From Actinopolymorpha pittospori (GTDB lineage Bacteria > Actinomycetota > Actinomycetes > Propionibacteriales > Actinopolymorphaceae): a DNA stretch of 64,000 nucleotides. The notes beneath the pieces are model-generated. The model was not told where the DNA came from and did no database searches. It saw nothing but the letters and a program-made list of their open reading frames with translations. Below are positions 8,371 to 16,189 of the stretch, piece by piece. Each line of letters starts with the position of its first letter. The stretch's first letter is position 1. The position numbers and the translations under genes were made by a program. The stretch covers positions 186,001-250,000 of the forward strand of contig NZ_JADBEM010000001.1 of the NCBI RefSeq assembly GCF_014873875.1, read 5' to 3'.

Positions 8371-9156
8371 TCAGCGCCGCGTCCGGGACGCGGACCGGCT
8401 CGAGCTGGAGGACTGCCGACCAGACGACGAGGACCGGCTGGATCCATTGGTGGACTTGCGGCCGGCACTGGTGGACTTGCGGCCCGCACCCGTGGAATTG
8501 GCCGTACGGCTGGTGCTCTTGGCGGCGGTCTTCTTCGCCTCTCCGCTTGCTCCGGCTGCTGCCCTGCCACTATTGCTCGCGGCCTTCTTGGCGGTACCGC
8601 TCGCCTTGGAGGTGGCCGAACGCGCCCTACTGGTCCCTTCCCCGGTCGCCTTACGAGCCCTCCGGGTGCCCTCGCCGGCGGCCTGCTGGGCCTTGCCAGC
8701 GCTCTTCCGGGCCGGGCGGGAGGCACGGCGAGAGCTGTCGTCCTCCGCGCTCTCCGCGGAGCCTTCGTCCTGCGCCTCGTCGGCGTAGTCGTCGTCATCG
8801 TCGCGGTCGTCGTCATCGTCGCGGTCGTCGCGATCCTCGATGGAAAGCCGATCGCCGAGGCTGCGCGTCCGGTCCTGCAGGTTGTCGGCGAGCCTTCCCA
8901 ACTGCGACTCGAGGGTGGCCACGGCTGCCCGCCGGCCGGCGTCCTTCACCGGCCCGCGCAGCTGTTCACCAAGCTGGGCGACCTGCGGCGTACTCGCGAG
9001 TTTCAGAACACCCTCGCGCAGGAGTTGGCGTGGCTGCAGACCGAGTTGGCTGCCTGCCAGCCACAGAGCCAGGCTCAACGCGGCCTTGCCCTTCTTGGTG
9101 CGACCGAGGAGGTAGCCTCCCGCGATCGCCATGCCAATCTTGGCCTTGTCATCCAC
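8371..9156 (-). CDS. Gas-vesicle-cluster basic-tailed protein (GvpY-like)
   Basis: This 261-residue protein starts after GAGAGGAGAC, 14 bases upstream of the next gene. Residues 1-100 are a helical domain (MDDKAKIGMAIAGGYLLGRT, then LREGVLKLASTPQVAQLGEQ). A short Asp/Arg patch (about 107-125, DDRDDDDDRDDDDD) follows. The remainder is a histone H1-like run of Lys/Arg/Ala/Ser/Thr. Streptomycete gas-vesicle clusters have a gvpY at this place, and I infer equivalence from context. Its positively charged tail is complementary to the acidic tail of the neighbouring SRPBCC protein, which suggests that the two associate. Nucleic-acid binding is another possibility. Confidence 0.7.
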   Translation of the reverse strand: MDDKAKIGMAIAGGYLLGRTKKGKAALSLALWLAGSQLGLQPRQLLREGVLKLASTPQVAQLGEQLRGPVKDAGRRAAVATLESQLGRLADNLQDRTRSLGDRLSIEDRDDRDDDDDRDDDDDYADEAQDEGSAESAEDDSSRRASRPARKSAGKAQQAAGEGTRRARKATGEGTSRARSATSKASGTAKKAASNSGRAAAGASGEAKKTAAKSTSRTANSTGAGRKSTSAGRKSTNGSSRSSSSGRQSSSSSRSASRTRR

Positions 9157-9173
9157 GATGTCTCCTCTCGTTG

Positions 9174-9238
9174 CGTCCAGGCACCCGGCCTCGGACCGGG
9201 CTCGATGGCACTGCCAATCGGCCCGTTGCGCCTGGACG
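9174..9238. repeat. Intercistronic inverted repeat where gvpG would be expected
   Basis: CGTCCAGGC at 9174-9182 pairs with GCCTGGACG at 9230-9238, with an inner CCCGG/CCGGG stem. This lies in the 90-base gap between gvpF and the GvpY-like gene. Streptomycete loci carry gvpG at this place; here there is no room for it. The hairpin may process or attenuate the transcript. Confidence 0.5.
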
Positions 9239-9246
9239 GTTGGGCC

Positions 9247-10005
9247 TCAGAATCCCCAGCGCGAACTCTCTGCGGCAGCGTGCGCGGGGGCGGCGGAGGC
9301 CGCGGGGTCGAAGCTGTAGATCGGCAACGGACCGACGTAGTCGATCAGTGCCTGTTCGTCGATCTCCTCGGAGAGTGTGGCCACGGCGGAGTCCATCTCC
9401 CCGAGTCGTTCCCTTCGGAGGAGGAACGCGACCTGTTCCCAACCCTCGTCGGAGCTGCTGAGGGTGTGCGCCTCCTCGGCGACGTCGTCCAGTGCCGCGA
9501 CCCACTCCGCGACGAGGTGCGAACGTTGGGCCGCGAGTCGTTCCGCCACCAGGCGGCCCAGCTCGACCCGCTCCGACATGTCCGCACTGGGACGGCCACG
9601 GGAGGCGGCCGCGCGAAGCTGGGCATCCTCGTCGAAGAGCGTCTGCAGGGCGTCCTCGTTCAGCGTGAACGTGATCCGGACCTCCACGAGCTCTGCTATG
9701 GCATCCATCCGCGCGCGCAGGTCGTCCCCGGCCGGTGGACCGAGAACCTCCGAGCGCACCGAGTCGGCGTCCGGCGCGACGGTCCCGAACCGCAGCGGCA
9801 GCACAGGACCGACCTGCACCGCACTGACCAACACGTCGAGGAACGAAACACCGTCGTCCTCGGTGAGCTGCTCGTCGTCGGCCAACTCCCGGACAACAAC
9901 GGCAAGTCCGTCCTGCTCTACGAGTTTGACGTCGAGCTCGTCCGGTACGCCGGAGGCGACGAACGGATGGTCCTGGCGCACCACGCCGTGCAGAAGAAGA
10001 GTCAC
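9247..10005 (-). CDS. gvpF: Gas vesicle protein GvpF/GvpL family
   Basis: This is a 252-residue GvpL/GvpF-family protein. It has the N-terminal strand-rich domain ([14 protein letters not shown]), the conserved core motif [12 protein letters not shown] near residue 70, a long helical middle, and the C-terminal signature [15 protein letters not shown]. Family members are minor vesicle proteins and early assembly factors that bind GvpA. The start overlaps the gvpA stop by four bases (10002-10005), so synthesis is coupled to the major shell protein. I call it gvpF, not gvpL, because it directly follows gvpA. The second family member at 11098 sits between gvpJ and gvpS. Confidence 0.9.
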   Translation of the reverse strand: MTLLLHGVVRQDHPFVASGVPDELDVKLVEQDGLAVVVRELADDEQLTEDDGVSFLDVLVSAVQVGPVLPLRFGTVAPDADSVRSEVLGPPAGDDLRARMDAIAELVEVRITFTLNEDALQTLFDEDAQLRAAASRGRPSADMSERVELGRLVAERLAAQRSHLVAEWVAALDDVAEEAHTLSSSDEGWEQVAFLLRRERLGEMDSAVATLSEEIDEQALIDYVGPLPIYSFDPAASAAPAHAAAESSRWGF

Positions 10006-10472
10006 GAGTCCTCCGCTGTACGTCGGCTGGAGCGACGCGTGCTCGAGCTACCACGGGAGGCTGGCGCCTTGCGGCGCCTGGTGCCGCGGGGCTCGTCGTC
10101 GGCCTCCTCCTCGTCGTCCCGGTCAGGTCCGACGGAGGAGAGGAGGTCCTTGGCGCTCTCCTTGACGCCCTCCAGGGCGCCTTTGGTCTTGTGCTGGGCG
10201 CCGCCCTCGGTGACCTCGTGGACCAGCCCTGGCAGACCCGCGACCTGTTCCTGGGGTTGGATGTCGAGTCGGTTGACGGCTTCGGCGAAGCGTAGATACG
10301 TGTCCACGCTGGCGATCACGATCCGTGCGTCGATGGTGAGCAGTTCGATTCCCACGACCGCGACCCGGACGTATGCGTCGATCACGATGCCCTTGTCGAG
10401 GATCACTTCGAGAACATCGGCGAGGCTGCTCGGGCGGGGTGCGCGGTTGATGCCCTGTGTGGCTACGGCCAT
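10002..10472 (-). CDS. gvpA: Gas vesicle structural protein GvpA
   Basis: This 156-residue protein has the GvpA fold at residues 15-72. The conserved blocks are [39 protein letters not shown] and [11 protein letters not shown]. GvpA polymerises into the ribbed, gas-permeable shell. As in other actinobacterial GvpA proteins there is an extra C-terminal extension (about residues 75-156), ending in a charged, Arg/Ser-rich tail that is absent from the 70-residue cyanobacterial forms. It is the only GvpA-class protein in the locus with the full structural signature. It lies 37 bases downstream of gvpK and overlaps gvpF. Confidence 0.95.
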   Translation of the reverse strand: MAVATQGINRAPRPSSLADVLEVILDKGIVIDAYVRVAVVGIELLTIDARIVIASVDTYLRFAEAVNRLDIQPQEQVAGLPGLVHEVTEGGAQHKTKGALEGVKESAKDLLSSVGPDRDDEEEADDEPRGTRRRKAPASRGSSSTRRSSRRTAEDS

Positions 10473-10509
10473 GTGCTTTTGCCTCCACTCCTGTCGGTCA
10501 CGTCTCCGA

Positions 10510-10893
10510 TCAGTCGGACCCCTTGGGTGTCAGGTCTCTGATCGGCCACGTCACCGATTGGTCGTACGTCTGCTTGGTCAGTCGGTGTTCGTCCCCCAGT
10601 AGTTGGTCCACGTCGATCGGGAGTCGGATGCCTTCCCGGCCCACGCCGAAGATCTCCCGGAGTTCGACGAACTTCTCCTCGAGTTCGAGGAGGGCTTGGC
10701 CGAGGCGTTCGATCTCGTCCTCGGACAGCTCGCCGCCCTCCATACGCCGGATCGACTGCCGCTCCAGGAGGTCGCGGACGAGTTCGAGCAGCGCAACCAC
10801 GAGCTGGCCGAGCCCTCGCCCGAGGTCTTCGGCGTCCGCGGCGATCCGAGGCGTCCGACCGAACGGCTGCGACGGCGAGGTAGGAGCAGTCAT
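10510..10893 (-). CDS. gvpK: Gas vesicle protein GvpK
   Basis: This is a 127-residue GvpK-family protein. The diagnostic stretch [20 protein letters not shown] leads into [20 protein letters not shown] and the helix [20 protein letters not shown]. GvpK is an accessory protein needed for vesicle assembly in several systems and is predicted to be all-helical. The last 25 residues ([20 protein letters not shown]) are not family-typical. They coincide with a short repetitive DNA stretch (GTCTCCGATCAGTCGG and CTCTGATCGGCCACG), so the native C-terminus may have been altered. The start overlaps the gvpS stop (10890-10893). Confidence 0.9.
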   Translation of the reverse strand: MTAPTSPSQPFGRTPRIAADAEDLGRGLGQLVVALLELVRDLLERQSIRRMEGGELSEDEIERLGQALLELEEKFVELREIFGVGREGIRLPIDVDQLLGDEHRLTKQTYDQSVTWPIRDLTPKGSD

Positions 10894-11105
10894 GCCTCGT
10901 CCCTCCCGCCACCCACGCTGTGGTCCAGTTCGTGCGCCGTCTCGATCCCGACCAGCAGAAGCCGCAGGTCGAGCCGGATCAGGTCGATCCCGGCCAGCTG
11001 GATGATCACGTCGCCGGAGACGAAGGCACCTCGGTCGACGACGCGGTCGAGCAGGTCTGCCAGACTCGTTCCCTGGTTGGACGCGAGTGTGTTCCGCTCA
11101 GGCAT
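10890..11105 (-). CDS. gvpS: Small GvpA-family protein (GvpS-like)
   Basis: This 71-residue protein is a minimal GvpA-family domain: TSLADLLDRVVDRGAFVSGD, then IIQLAGIDLIRLDLRLLLVG. Its charged replacements in the second strand set it apart from structural GvpA and match the minor-protein class (GvpJ/M/S). It lies between gvpL and gvpK, exactly where streptomycete loci have gvpS, which is the basis for the symbol. Both ends overlap neighbours (8 bases with gvpL, 4 with gvpK). Minor GvpA-like proteins are thought to seed or cap the vesicle cone. Confidence 0.8.
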   Translation of the reverse strand: MPERNTLASNQGTSLADLLDRVVDRGAFVSGDVIIQLAGIDLIRLDLRLLLVGIETAHELDHSVGGGRDEA

Positions 11106-11874
11106 CGGCCACCCTCCGGCTGCGCAGTTGGGCGAAGCTATACGGCGGCCAAGGGCCGGTGACGTCCACCCTGATGCCGTGGGGCGCTAGTGCGCGGACC
11201 TGGCTCTGCGCCGCCACCAGGAACGCTTCCTCGGCGGCGGCGTCGACGAGGTAGGCGGCGTTCAGGACGACGTCTGCACTGGCACCGGGTTGACGGTCCA
11301 TCTCGCTGGCGAAGGCGCCCAGCGTGGTGAAGACGTCCTCGGTCAGTGCGCGCTCCTGTTGCCGGGCCTCCTCCCCGGCGCGCAGTGCATGCCGGCGACG
11401 TTGCAGGTATGCGGTTCCCGTGGGCCGGGCACCACCGTCGCCGTCGAGTTTCGGGCTCGGTGTCTGCGTGGCTTGTTCTCTGCACAGGCGGATCCCCCAC
11501 TCGCGGTGGCCGTCCAACCGATCCAGTCGAAGGATCGCCTCATCGTGGTATTGGTCGAGCGCTCGGACAGCAGACTCGTCGTCTGCGACGACAGTGGCGA
11601 GCCGCAGCGGAAGAGCCGGTGCCTGGTCGAAGATCGCCCGGACCACGGCGTCGTGTGTCATGGCCAGCTCCGCAACTTTGCCGTTCTCAGAAAGCTCTTC
11701 CTCAGGAAGTTCCAATGCGTCGCGAGCGACGTCGCTGACGGCTATGGCGAGGTCGGCGTGTGAGACCAAACGCACCTGACCGGACTCTCCTACACCGTGC
11801 AAGCCGGCCACGTCGACCGATTCCGCTCGCACAATCGCATAGAGGTATCTCACCTGACGAGGATCCTGACGCAT
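11098..11874 (-). CDS. gvpL: Gas vesicle protein GvpL/GvpF family, second copy
   Basis: This is a 258-residue GvpL/F-family protein. I use the ATG at 11874 (MRQDPRQVRYLYAIV) because GGAG lies nine bases before it; the open frame continues to a GTG at 11910 without a good ribosome-binding site. Family marks are the N-terminal YLYAIVRAE strand, ALPLRLATVVADDESAVRAL and the C-terminal DVTGPWPPYSFAQL. Similarity to the gvpF product is only family-level, so this is an old paralogue. It lies between gvpJ and gvpS as in streptomycetes. Its presumed role is binding GvpA during nucleation. Confidence 0.9.
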   Translation of the reverse strand: MRQDPRQVRYLYAIVRAESVDVAGLHGVGESGQVRLVSHADLAIAVSDVARDALELPEEELSENGKVAELAMTHDAVVRAIFDQAPALPLRLATVVADDESAVRALDQYHDEAILRLDRLDGHREWGIRLCREQATQTPSPKLDGDGGARPTGTAYLQRRRHALRAGEEARQQERALTEDVFTTLGAFASEMDRQPGASADVVLNAAYLVDAAAEEAFLVAAQSQVRALAPHGIRVDVTGPWPPYSFAQLRSRRVADA

Positions 11875-11915
11875 TTTCCACTCTCCGTGAACCGACAGCG
11901 TGGAACGCACCGGCT

Positions 11916-12299
11916 CTACGCGTCACCTTGTTTGTCGGCGACGGCCCGCGCTTCCGGACTGGCGACGAGCCGCTCGAGCGCTTCGAGCCGCTTTCGTAGG
12001 TCGTGGTTCTCGGCTTCCAGACGCGCTCGCTCACCCCGGCGCTGCTCACCGGAGGAGTCCAGCTCGCTTTCGCGCCCCTGTGAAGTGAAGAACGGGTCCC
12101 GGGTCCACCAGTCCATGCCCATCTCCTGGGCGGTCTGCGCCGAAGCGACGAACAGCCGTAACTTGAGCGACAGCAACTCGATGTCGAGCACGTTCACCAC
12201 AATGTCGCCCACGATGACAATGCCCTTGTCCAGAACGCGTTCGAGGACGTCCGCCAGCGAGTCGGGCTGGCCGCGGCCACTCATTGGTTGCATCGTCAT
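11916..12299 (-). CDS. gvpJ: Gas vesicle protein GvpJ-like
   Basis: This is a 127-residue GvpA-superfamily protein. It has DSLADVLERVLDKGIVIVGD at residues 13-32, NVLDIELLSLKLRLFVAS, and the tail motif MGMDWWTRDPFF typical of GvpJ rather than structural GvpA. After the domain comes a coiled-coil tail (ERARLEAENHDLRKRLEALE). GvpJ is a minor, essential shell or nucleation component. The ATG overlaps the gvpO stop by four bases (12296-12299). It lies second in the operon, ahead of gvpL. Confidence 0.88.
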   Translation of the reverse strand: MTMQPMSGRGQPDSLADVLERVLDKGIVIVGDIVVNVLDIELLSLKLRLFVASAQTAQEMGMDWWTRDPFFTSQGRESELDSSGEQRRGERARLEAENHDLRKRLEALERLVASPEARAVADKQGDA

Positions 12300-12616
12300 G
12301 TTGGATCCACCGCCCCTCGGACATAACGACGGAGCCGCTCATAGCCCATAAGCTCGCCGTCTTCGTCGACCTCGATGCGGTAAGTGGCGATCACTGTCGT
12401 CGTGGAAGGGACTCGCTCCAACTCCACCACGTCGAGCAGAACGGACCAGCCGGTGTCACTCTTACGAACGCCGGTCACTCCCTCGGGCTGCTTCGCCGTC
12501 AACTCGAAGAACTGCTGCGCTGCGCGCTTGACGACCGCCGCAACGCCCGACTTCGCTGGACGCCGACCTTCCTCGTGTGCGGTATCACGCTTGGGAGCAT
12601 GCTCGCGCTCACTCAT
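12296..12616 (-). CDS. gvpO: Gas vesicle protein GvpO
   Basis: This is the first gene of the operon, 106 residues from the ATG at 12616 (MSEREHAPKR). GGAG lies five bases upstream of that codon, and the open frame extends 23 codons further without support. The conserved GvpO domain covers residues 27-100, with AAVVKRAAQQFFELTAKQPE, DTGWSVLLDVVELERVPST and ATYRIEVDEDGELMGYERLR. GvpO is a small alpha/beta accessory or regulatory protein required for vesicle formation in haloarchaea and conserved in actinobacteria. Being promoter-proximal, it should be expressed with the whole gvp set. Confidence 0.88.
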   Translation of the reverse strand: MSEREHAPKRDTAHEEGRRPAKSGVAAVVKRAAQQFFELTAKQPEGVTGVRKSDTGWSVLLDVVELERVPSTTTVIATYRIEVDEDGELMGYERLRRYVRGAVDPT

Positions 12617-13453
12617 AGGCGCTCCGCAGGACCCGGGGCACGTGTTGCATACCGACTCCCCTCCATCGTCCCCCGTGTCGATCACCCGACGCTAGCTCAT
12701 GCTTCGCCTTATGTCGCATCGGCGACTTCTCGCCACGGCCGCGCGGCCCTTCGACTGTTCCGCCCCGACCGCTGATTCCTCGAATACGTGCCCCGGCGCC
12801 TGACGTCGCACCTCGTATGGGCGGGGGTGGGGGCCCAGTAGCCTGCGGGCTGCGGCGAATCTCCTTCCAACGCTCGGCCTACGTAGGCATGAACTGCTTG
12901 CGCCGAACGCGGACCGCCGCGAGCTTCTCTGCGATCGCGTTCGCGGTGGCACCTCCCGCGATCGGTGGACCTACCTGGCAAGGGACCATAGCGCCGTGTC
13001 CCACTCGCACTCGTAAGCCCACCGGCGAAGCTCATGACCGAGCCATTCGGACAAGCCGAGGACGCCCCCGAGGCGGCCCTGGGCGTGCCAGGGCCGCCTC
13101 GGCCGGTCGCGGTGAGGGGTGGTCGCAGTCGATCTCGGTCCGGGTCTCGTCGTGGGGAGGTGGCTGCCGCTGCCCCTTCTCCACCAAGCCCAACCGGGAG
13201 TGGAGCCGCTGGGCCAGGGTGGTTCCTTTCTGCCTCAGGCTCCCTCGACCAGGTAGGCGTCCAACCTGGCCTCGACTCCGATCGTGGTGGTCTACCGACG
13301 TAGCCGCGGCTTCTCCGTGCAGTGCGCGCGTGCCGTGAGCTCGATCAGCTAAGAGTCTGAGTCAGGTGCGGTTGCTGGGCTGCGTCTGGATCTGGCGCAA
13401 TATTCACCTGAACTTGTTGGGCTTGGAAGCGCGGGTTTGCGTCGTTCCGGGGT
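12617..13453. other. Long gene-free region upstream of the gas-vesicle operon
   Basis: About 840 bases carry no credible gene in any frame; the frames are Arg/Pro/Gly-rich shadows. It must contain the gvp promoter. It also has a GC-rich stretch near 13080-13110 (CCCTGGGCGTGCCAGGGCC) that can fold. I could not assign a sigma-factor motif with confidence. Confidence 0.4.
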
Positions 13454-13747
13454 TCAGATGGCCTTGCCGCGTTTGCCGGTGAGCCTTCCCCGCGGCCTTC
13501 CGGTAATCATGGCGGCGATCATGACGAGCACTGCCGCGACGATGATGCTGACGATCCACCGCACCCAGTCGACACCAGGCGTGGCGGCGACACCGAGCGC
13601 GGCGGCCGCGTAGTAGCCGATGAGCACTCCACCGATCCCGCAGATAACGGTCAACCAGAGGGGGATGTTGTCCCGGTTACTCGGAGCGACCCACTTGCCG
13701 AGTATGCCGATGATGATGCCCGCGATGATGACGCCAACGATTTCCAT
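13454..13747 (-). CDS. GlsB/YeaQ/YmgE-family stress membrane protein
   Basis: This is a 97-residue integral membrane protein with three hydrophobic segments. They are MEIVGVIIAGIIIGILGKWV at residues 1-20, LTVICGIGGVLIGYYAAAAL near 32-51, and VRWIVSIIVAAVLVMIAAMI near 62-81, followed by a basic tail (RGRLTGKRGK). The start ATG at 13747 follows GGGGCAAC; the frame runs seven codons further upstream. The family ('transglycosylase-associated protein') is induced by envelope or acid stress in many bacteria but has no proven enzymatic role. It stands alone between two gene-free stretches. Confidence 0.88.
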   Translation of the reverse strand: MEIVGVIIAGIIIGILGKWVAPSNRDNIPLWLTVICGIGGVLIGYYAAAALGVAATPGVDWVRWIVSIIVAAVLVMIAAMITGRPRGRLTGKRGKAI

Positions 13748-14657
13748 CTGTTGCCCCTTCCGGGTCAAGGACGGCCCCAGGCCCGGTTGTGCGTGCCAGT
13801 CCCGGGGCCGCCGGAGTCGGGCACCCCCGAGGACGCCCGGCCTACGACGACCGACCGTAGCAACGGTCGCCGGTTAAGTCGCGGCGAAGGGCGAGGTCCT
13901 GCGTCCGCCGCTGTTAGACCTCGCCCTCGCCCCGCAAAGCACTCGCGCGAGAGGGTTTTGGGGCCGCCGCCACCGACGCCCGAGGGTTGTTGGAACTAGA
14001 GAGCCCAGCGCGTCCACACGAGCGGCGGGCCGCCTCGCAGTGACCGCACGAACGGCGACGGCCGCAGGACCCGTCACGCCGCACGGCCTGGTTCGCAGCC
14101 ATGGGGTCGCAGGAGCGAACCCGAGACGGACCGTCCATCTGCAGGCCCGGGTCAGCGCGCGGGCATCGCGGCTGCGGACGACCATCGAGCCGCAACGGGC
14201 CGCGCGAGCGAACGTGGGTCTCCGCCTCGCCCTTCCGCTGTCAGTTCGGTCGCCCTGCCGCCACCAAACGACTGGTGTGTTACGCAGGACTGGTGACATG
14301 GACGCTCGGCATAGTCGATGGGTGGCCATCGTGGTGGTCTCGGTAGGCCATCTGATGAGCGAGGACCGACCAGCACAGCCGGGAGATGAGAGACCTCGGC
14401 GACGCCCTCGAGGCTCCTCGGCGAGGCGGCGGCTGGTGTCGACCTGCCCGGCCTGGTGGCGCAGCGAGGTCGTGAACTGGCCCACTGGCTAAGGCCCCGG
14501 CGCCGAGGCCCGAGTGGGACCGGCTCGTCGCGGTCAACCTGCCCTGGCAGTCGACGGCGTGTATGCCCTCGCGGAGGTCCTGCACGCCGCCCGGGATCTG
14601 GTGGCGCCTCGACCACGCCCCCGCGGGCAGGTCGTCCGCCGCGGCGGCGCCGTGTGG
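13748..14657. other. Gene-free region
   Basis: About 900 bases give only mutually overlapping, arginine-rich frames without ribosome-binding sites. The minus frame at 13874-14485 has a short stretch of normal composition (GQFTTSLRHQAGQVDTSRRL) that may be a gene scrap, but no family could be named. Confidence 0.35.
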
Positions 14658-14825
14658 CTACTCGTCCCGCTCGCGCAGCTTCTCGGCGATCAGCTCTTGG
14701 GCGGATTGGATGCCGGCGCGCACGCCCATGTCGATCAACTGCAGCTCGCGTTCGGTGAGGTTGTCCCGGCCGCCCGCCGCCTCTATCGCCCTGGTATACG
14801 CATAGGGGCATGTCTCTTCCTGCAT
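14658..14825 (-). CDS. Small conserved-looking protein, first of two paralogues
   Basis: This is a 55-residue protein from ATG 14825 (preceded by AAGGGCGGCGAC). It begins MQEETCPYAYTRAIEAAGGR and then DNLTERELQLIDMGVRAGIQ, and ends in a charged helix. It is clearly related to the frame at 15148-15291, sharing EAAGG...LT-(D/E)-x-(D/E)L-x-(M/L)-(L/I)D-x-GVRA. The shared pattern and normal composition support a real gene. I do not recognise the family. It looks like a single small helical domain, possibly regulatory. Confidence 0.55.
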   Translation of the reverse strand: MQEETCPYAYTRAIEAAGGRDNLTERELQLIDMGVRAGIQSAQELIAEKLRERDE

Positions 14826-15081
14826 GTCGCCGCCCTTCCCCGATAGTTGAACTTTCATTTCCATGCTGCGCACAGTTCGGCGCGCGGCGCCGCCTTCGTT
14901 TGGCCAGGAACCACTTACATCCGGACAGTGAGGCCGCCCGGCACGCCGGAGGGTTCACAGGCTTATGCACAGGGATCGGACAACAGGGCGAAAGACCCTG
15001 TGCCCGTGTGACCTTGGACTGGTCACTCGCGGGTCACGCGGCGGGTACGAGGCCGACACGGCACCTGCACACGGTCCCGTC

Positions 15082-15116
15082 GGCCGCCTACGTGGTCGCC
15101 TCCCGCGTAGGCGGCC
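15082..15116 (-). terminator. Perfect 11-bp inverted repeat, candidate terminator
   Basis: GGCCGCCTACG at 15082-15092 pairs perfectly with CGTAGGCGGCC at 15106-15116 across a 13-base loop. It lies 32 bases past the stop of the small minus-strand gene at 15148, as expected for an intrinsic terminator, although no T-run follows. Confidence 0.55.
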
Positions 15117-15147
15117 ACCCCGGCCCGCCGCGCCGACAGGCCGCCGC

Positions 15148-15291
15148 CTAGCGGCTCGGCCTCGCGGCGAGGAGCTCGGCGCACAACGCGAGGTCGGCGC
15201 GCACACCGGCGTCGAGCATTCGCAGATCCTGGTCGGTGAGCGCGCTCGGCCCGCCGGCCTCCTGCACCGCACTCAAGAGCGCGGAAAACAA
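15148..15291 (-). CDS. Small protein, second paralogue (possibly truncated)
   Basis: The minus frame opens at a TTG (15291-15289) directly after an in-frame TGA and gives 47 residues: LFSALLSAVQEAGGPSALTD, then QDLRMLDAGVRADLALCAEL and a short Ala/Arg tail. It aligns along its whole length with the 55-aa product at 14658-14825. It lacks the MQEETCPYAYTR start, so it may be a 5'-truncated copy or may use the TTG. A perfect hairpin follows the stop. Function unknown. Confidence 0.45.
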   Translation of the reverse strand: MFSALLSAVQEAGGPSALTDQDLRMLDAGVRADLALCAELLAARPSR

Positions 15292-15425
15292 TCACCTTGT
15301 CTTGCACGCCACAACACTGCGCGCGACCGGTACACCACACAAGGCCGAGCCCGTCCAGGCGGCGTCAAGACGCGGCCCCGGCGTCCGCCGGGGAGAGGGC
15401 GGGGCCTGCGCCCATGTTGATCCGG

Positions 15426-16067
15426 TCAGAGCACCCATTTGTGCTCGTCGTACTCTTTGCGTTCGCCCGCCGGGGGTTTGACACCTGGCGCTGTGCACAT
15501 GGCGCGACCTCGCTTCGCTGCTTCTTCGGCGGCTGCGGTCCATTCGCCGGCCGGTAGCCCCAGCCACTGGCGTAGGCCCTGGCCGTTTGCGGCGAGCATC
15601 CGCGGATGTAGTCGACCGTGTGCCATCGCTTGGAGCACCAGGTCCACGGTGTCGTCGACCTGGGCGGCTGGTACGGGCTCGAGCAGGCCGGCGCCGATGC
15701 CTGCGTAGAGGACCTCGGCGATGCGGTGGCGGGTGAGCATGCGGGGTGAGGCGTAGTGCCGGGACCGGTACAGCCGGTCCTGGATGTCCTCACGGGTCTC
15801 GGTGGGATGGGCGGCGAGGATGGTGTCAGTGCCGTCGACGCGCTCGCCGCGGCGTATCCGGTCCGGCCCCTCGAGCATCGGGGCGAGCAGCTGGTCGGTG
15901 GCGGCTGCGCGCCAGGTCCCGTCACCGGAGTAGATCCCAGCCTGCCCGGTCCGTCGCACGTGATCGTAGATCGCCTGCACAGCGACCTCGAGCTGCTGCC
16001 GGCGCCCTCCGGTCGGCACCTCATACCCGTCCACGCCCTGCTTCCCGTACCTGCGCTGCTGCCCCAC
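15426..16067 (-). CDS. Hypothetical protein, parent of the truncated copy at 6.7 kb
   Basis: This 213-residue protein has normal actinobacterial codon use over its whole length. Predicted features are a basic N-terminus (MGQQRRYGKQGVDGYEVPTG), a region with SGDGTWRAAATDQLLAPMLE, then EDIQDRLYRSRHYASPRMLT and a helical segment with DDTVDLVLQAMAHGRLHPRM. The C-terminal end is charged (ERKEYDEHKWVL). There are no membrane segments or catalytic motifs I can name. Part of the gene is duplicated, in decayed form, at 6622-6866. I do not recognise the family. Confidence 0.7.
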   Translation of the reverse strand: MGQQRRYGKQGVDGYEVPTGGRRQQLEVAVQAIYDHVRRTGQAGIYSGDGTWRAAATDQLLAPMLEGPDRIRRGERVDGTDTILAAHPTETREDIQDRLYRSRHYASPRMLTRHRIAEVLYAGIGAGLLEPVPAAQVDDTVDLVLQAMAHGRLHPRMLAANGQGLRQWLGLPAGEWTAAAEEAAKRGRAMCTAPGVKPPAGERKEYDEHKWVL

Positions 16068-16189
16068 ACCCGCATTCTTACTCGAACAGACGTTCGAAGG
16101 AAGCCGGTGCGGCCCCGGTCACGCTGCGGCGAATCCGGGGCCGCCGAAGGAACCTAGCAACGATCACCGCTTACGTCGCGGCGTGCGGC

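Noticed and set aside
9157..9246. A hidden gvpG gene between gvpF and the GvpY-like gene
   Set aside because: The gap is 90 bases, too short for the roughly 80-residue GvpG, and contains a hairpin instead.
8125..10602. Very long plus-strand open frame (825 codons) across the gas-vesicle genes
   Set aside because: It is antisense to several clearly identified gvp genes, is Arg/Pro/Gly-rich, and has no domain or ribosome-binding site. It is a high-GC shadow.
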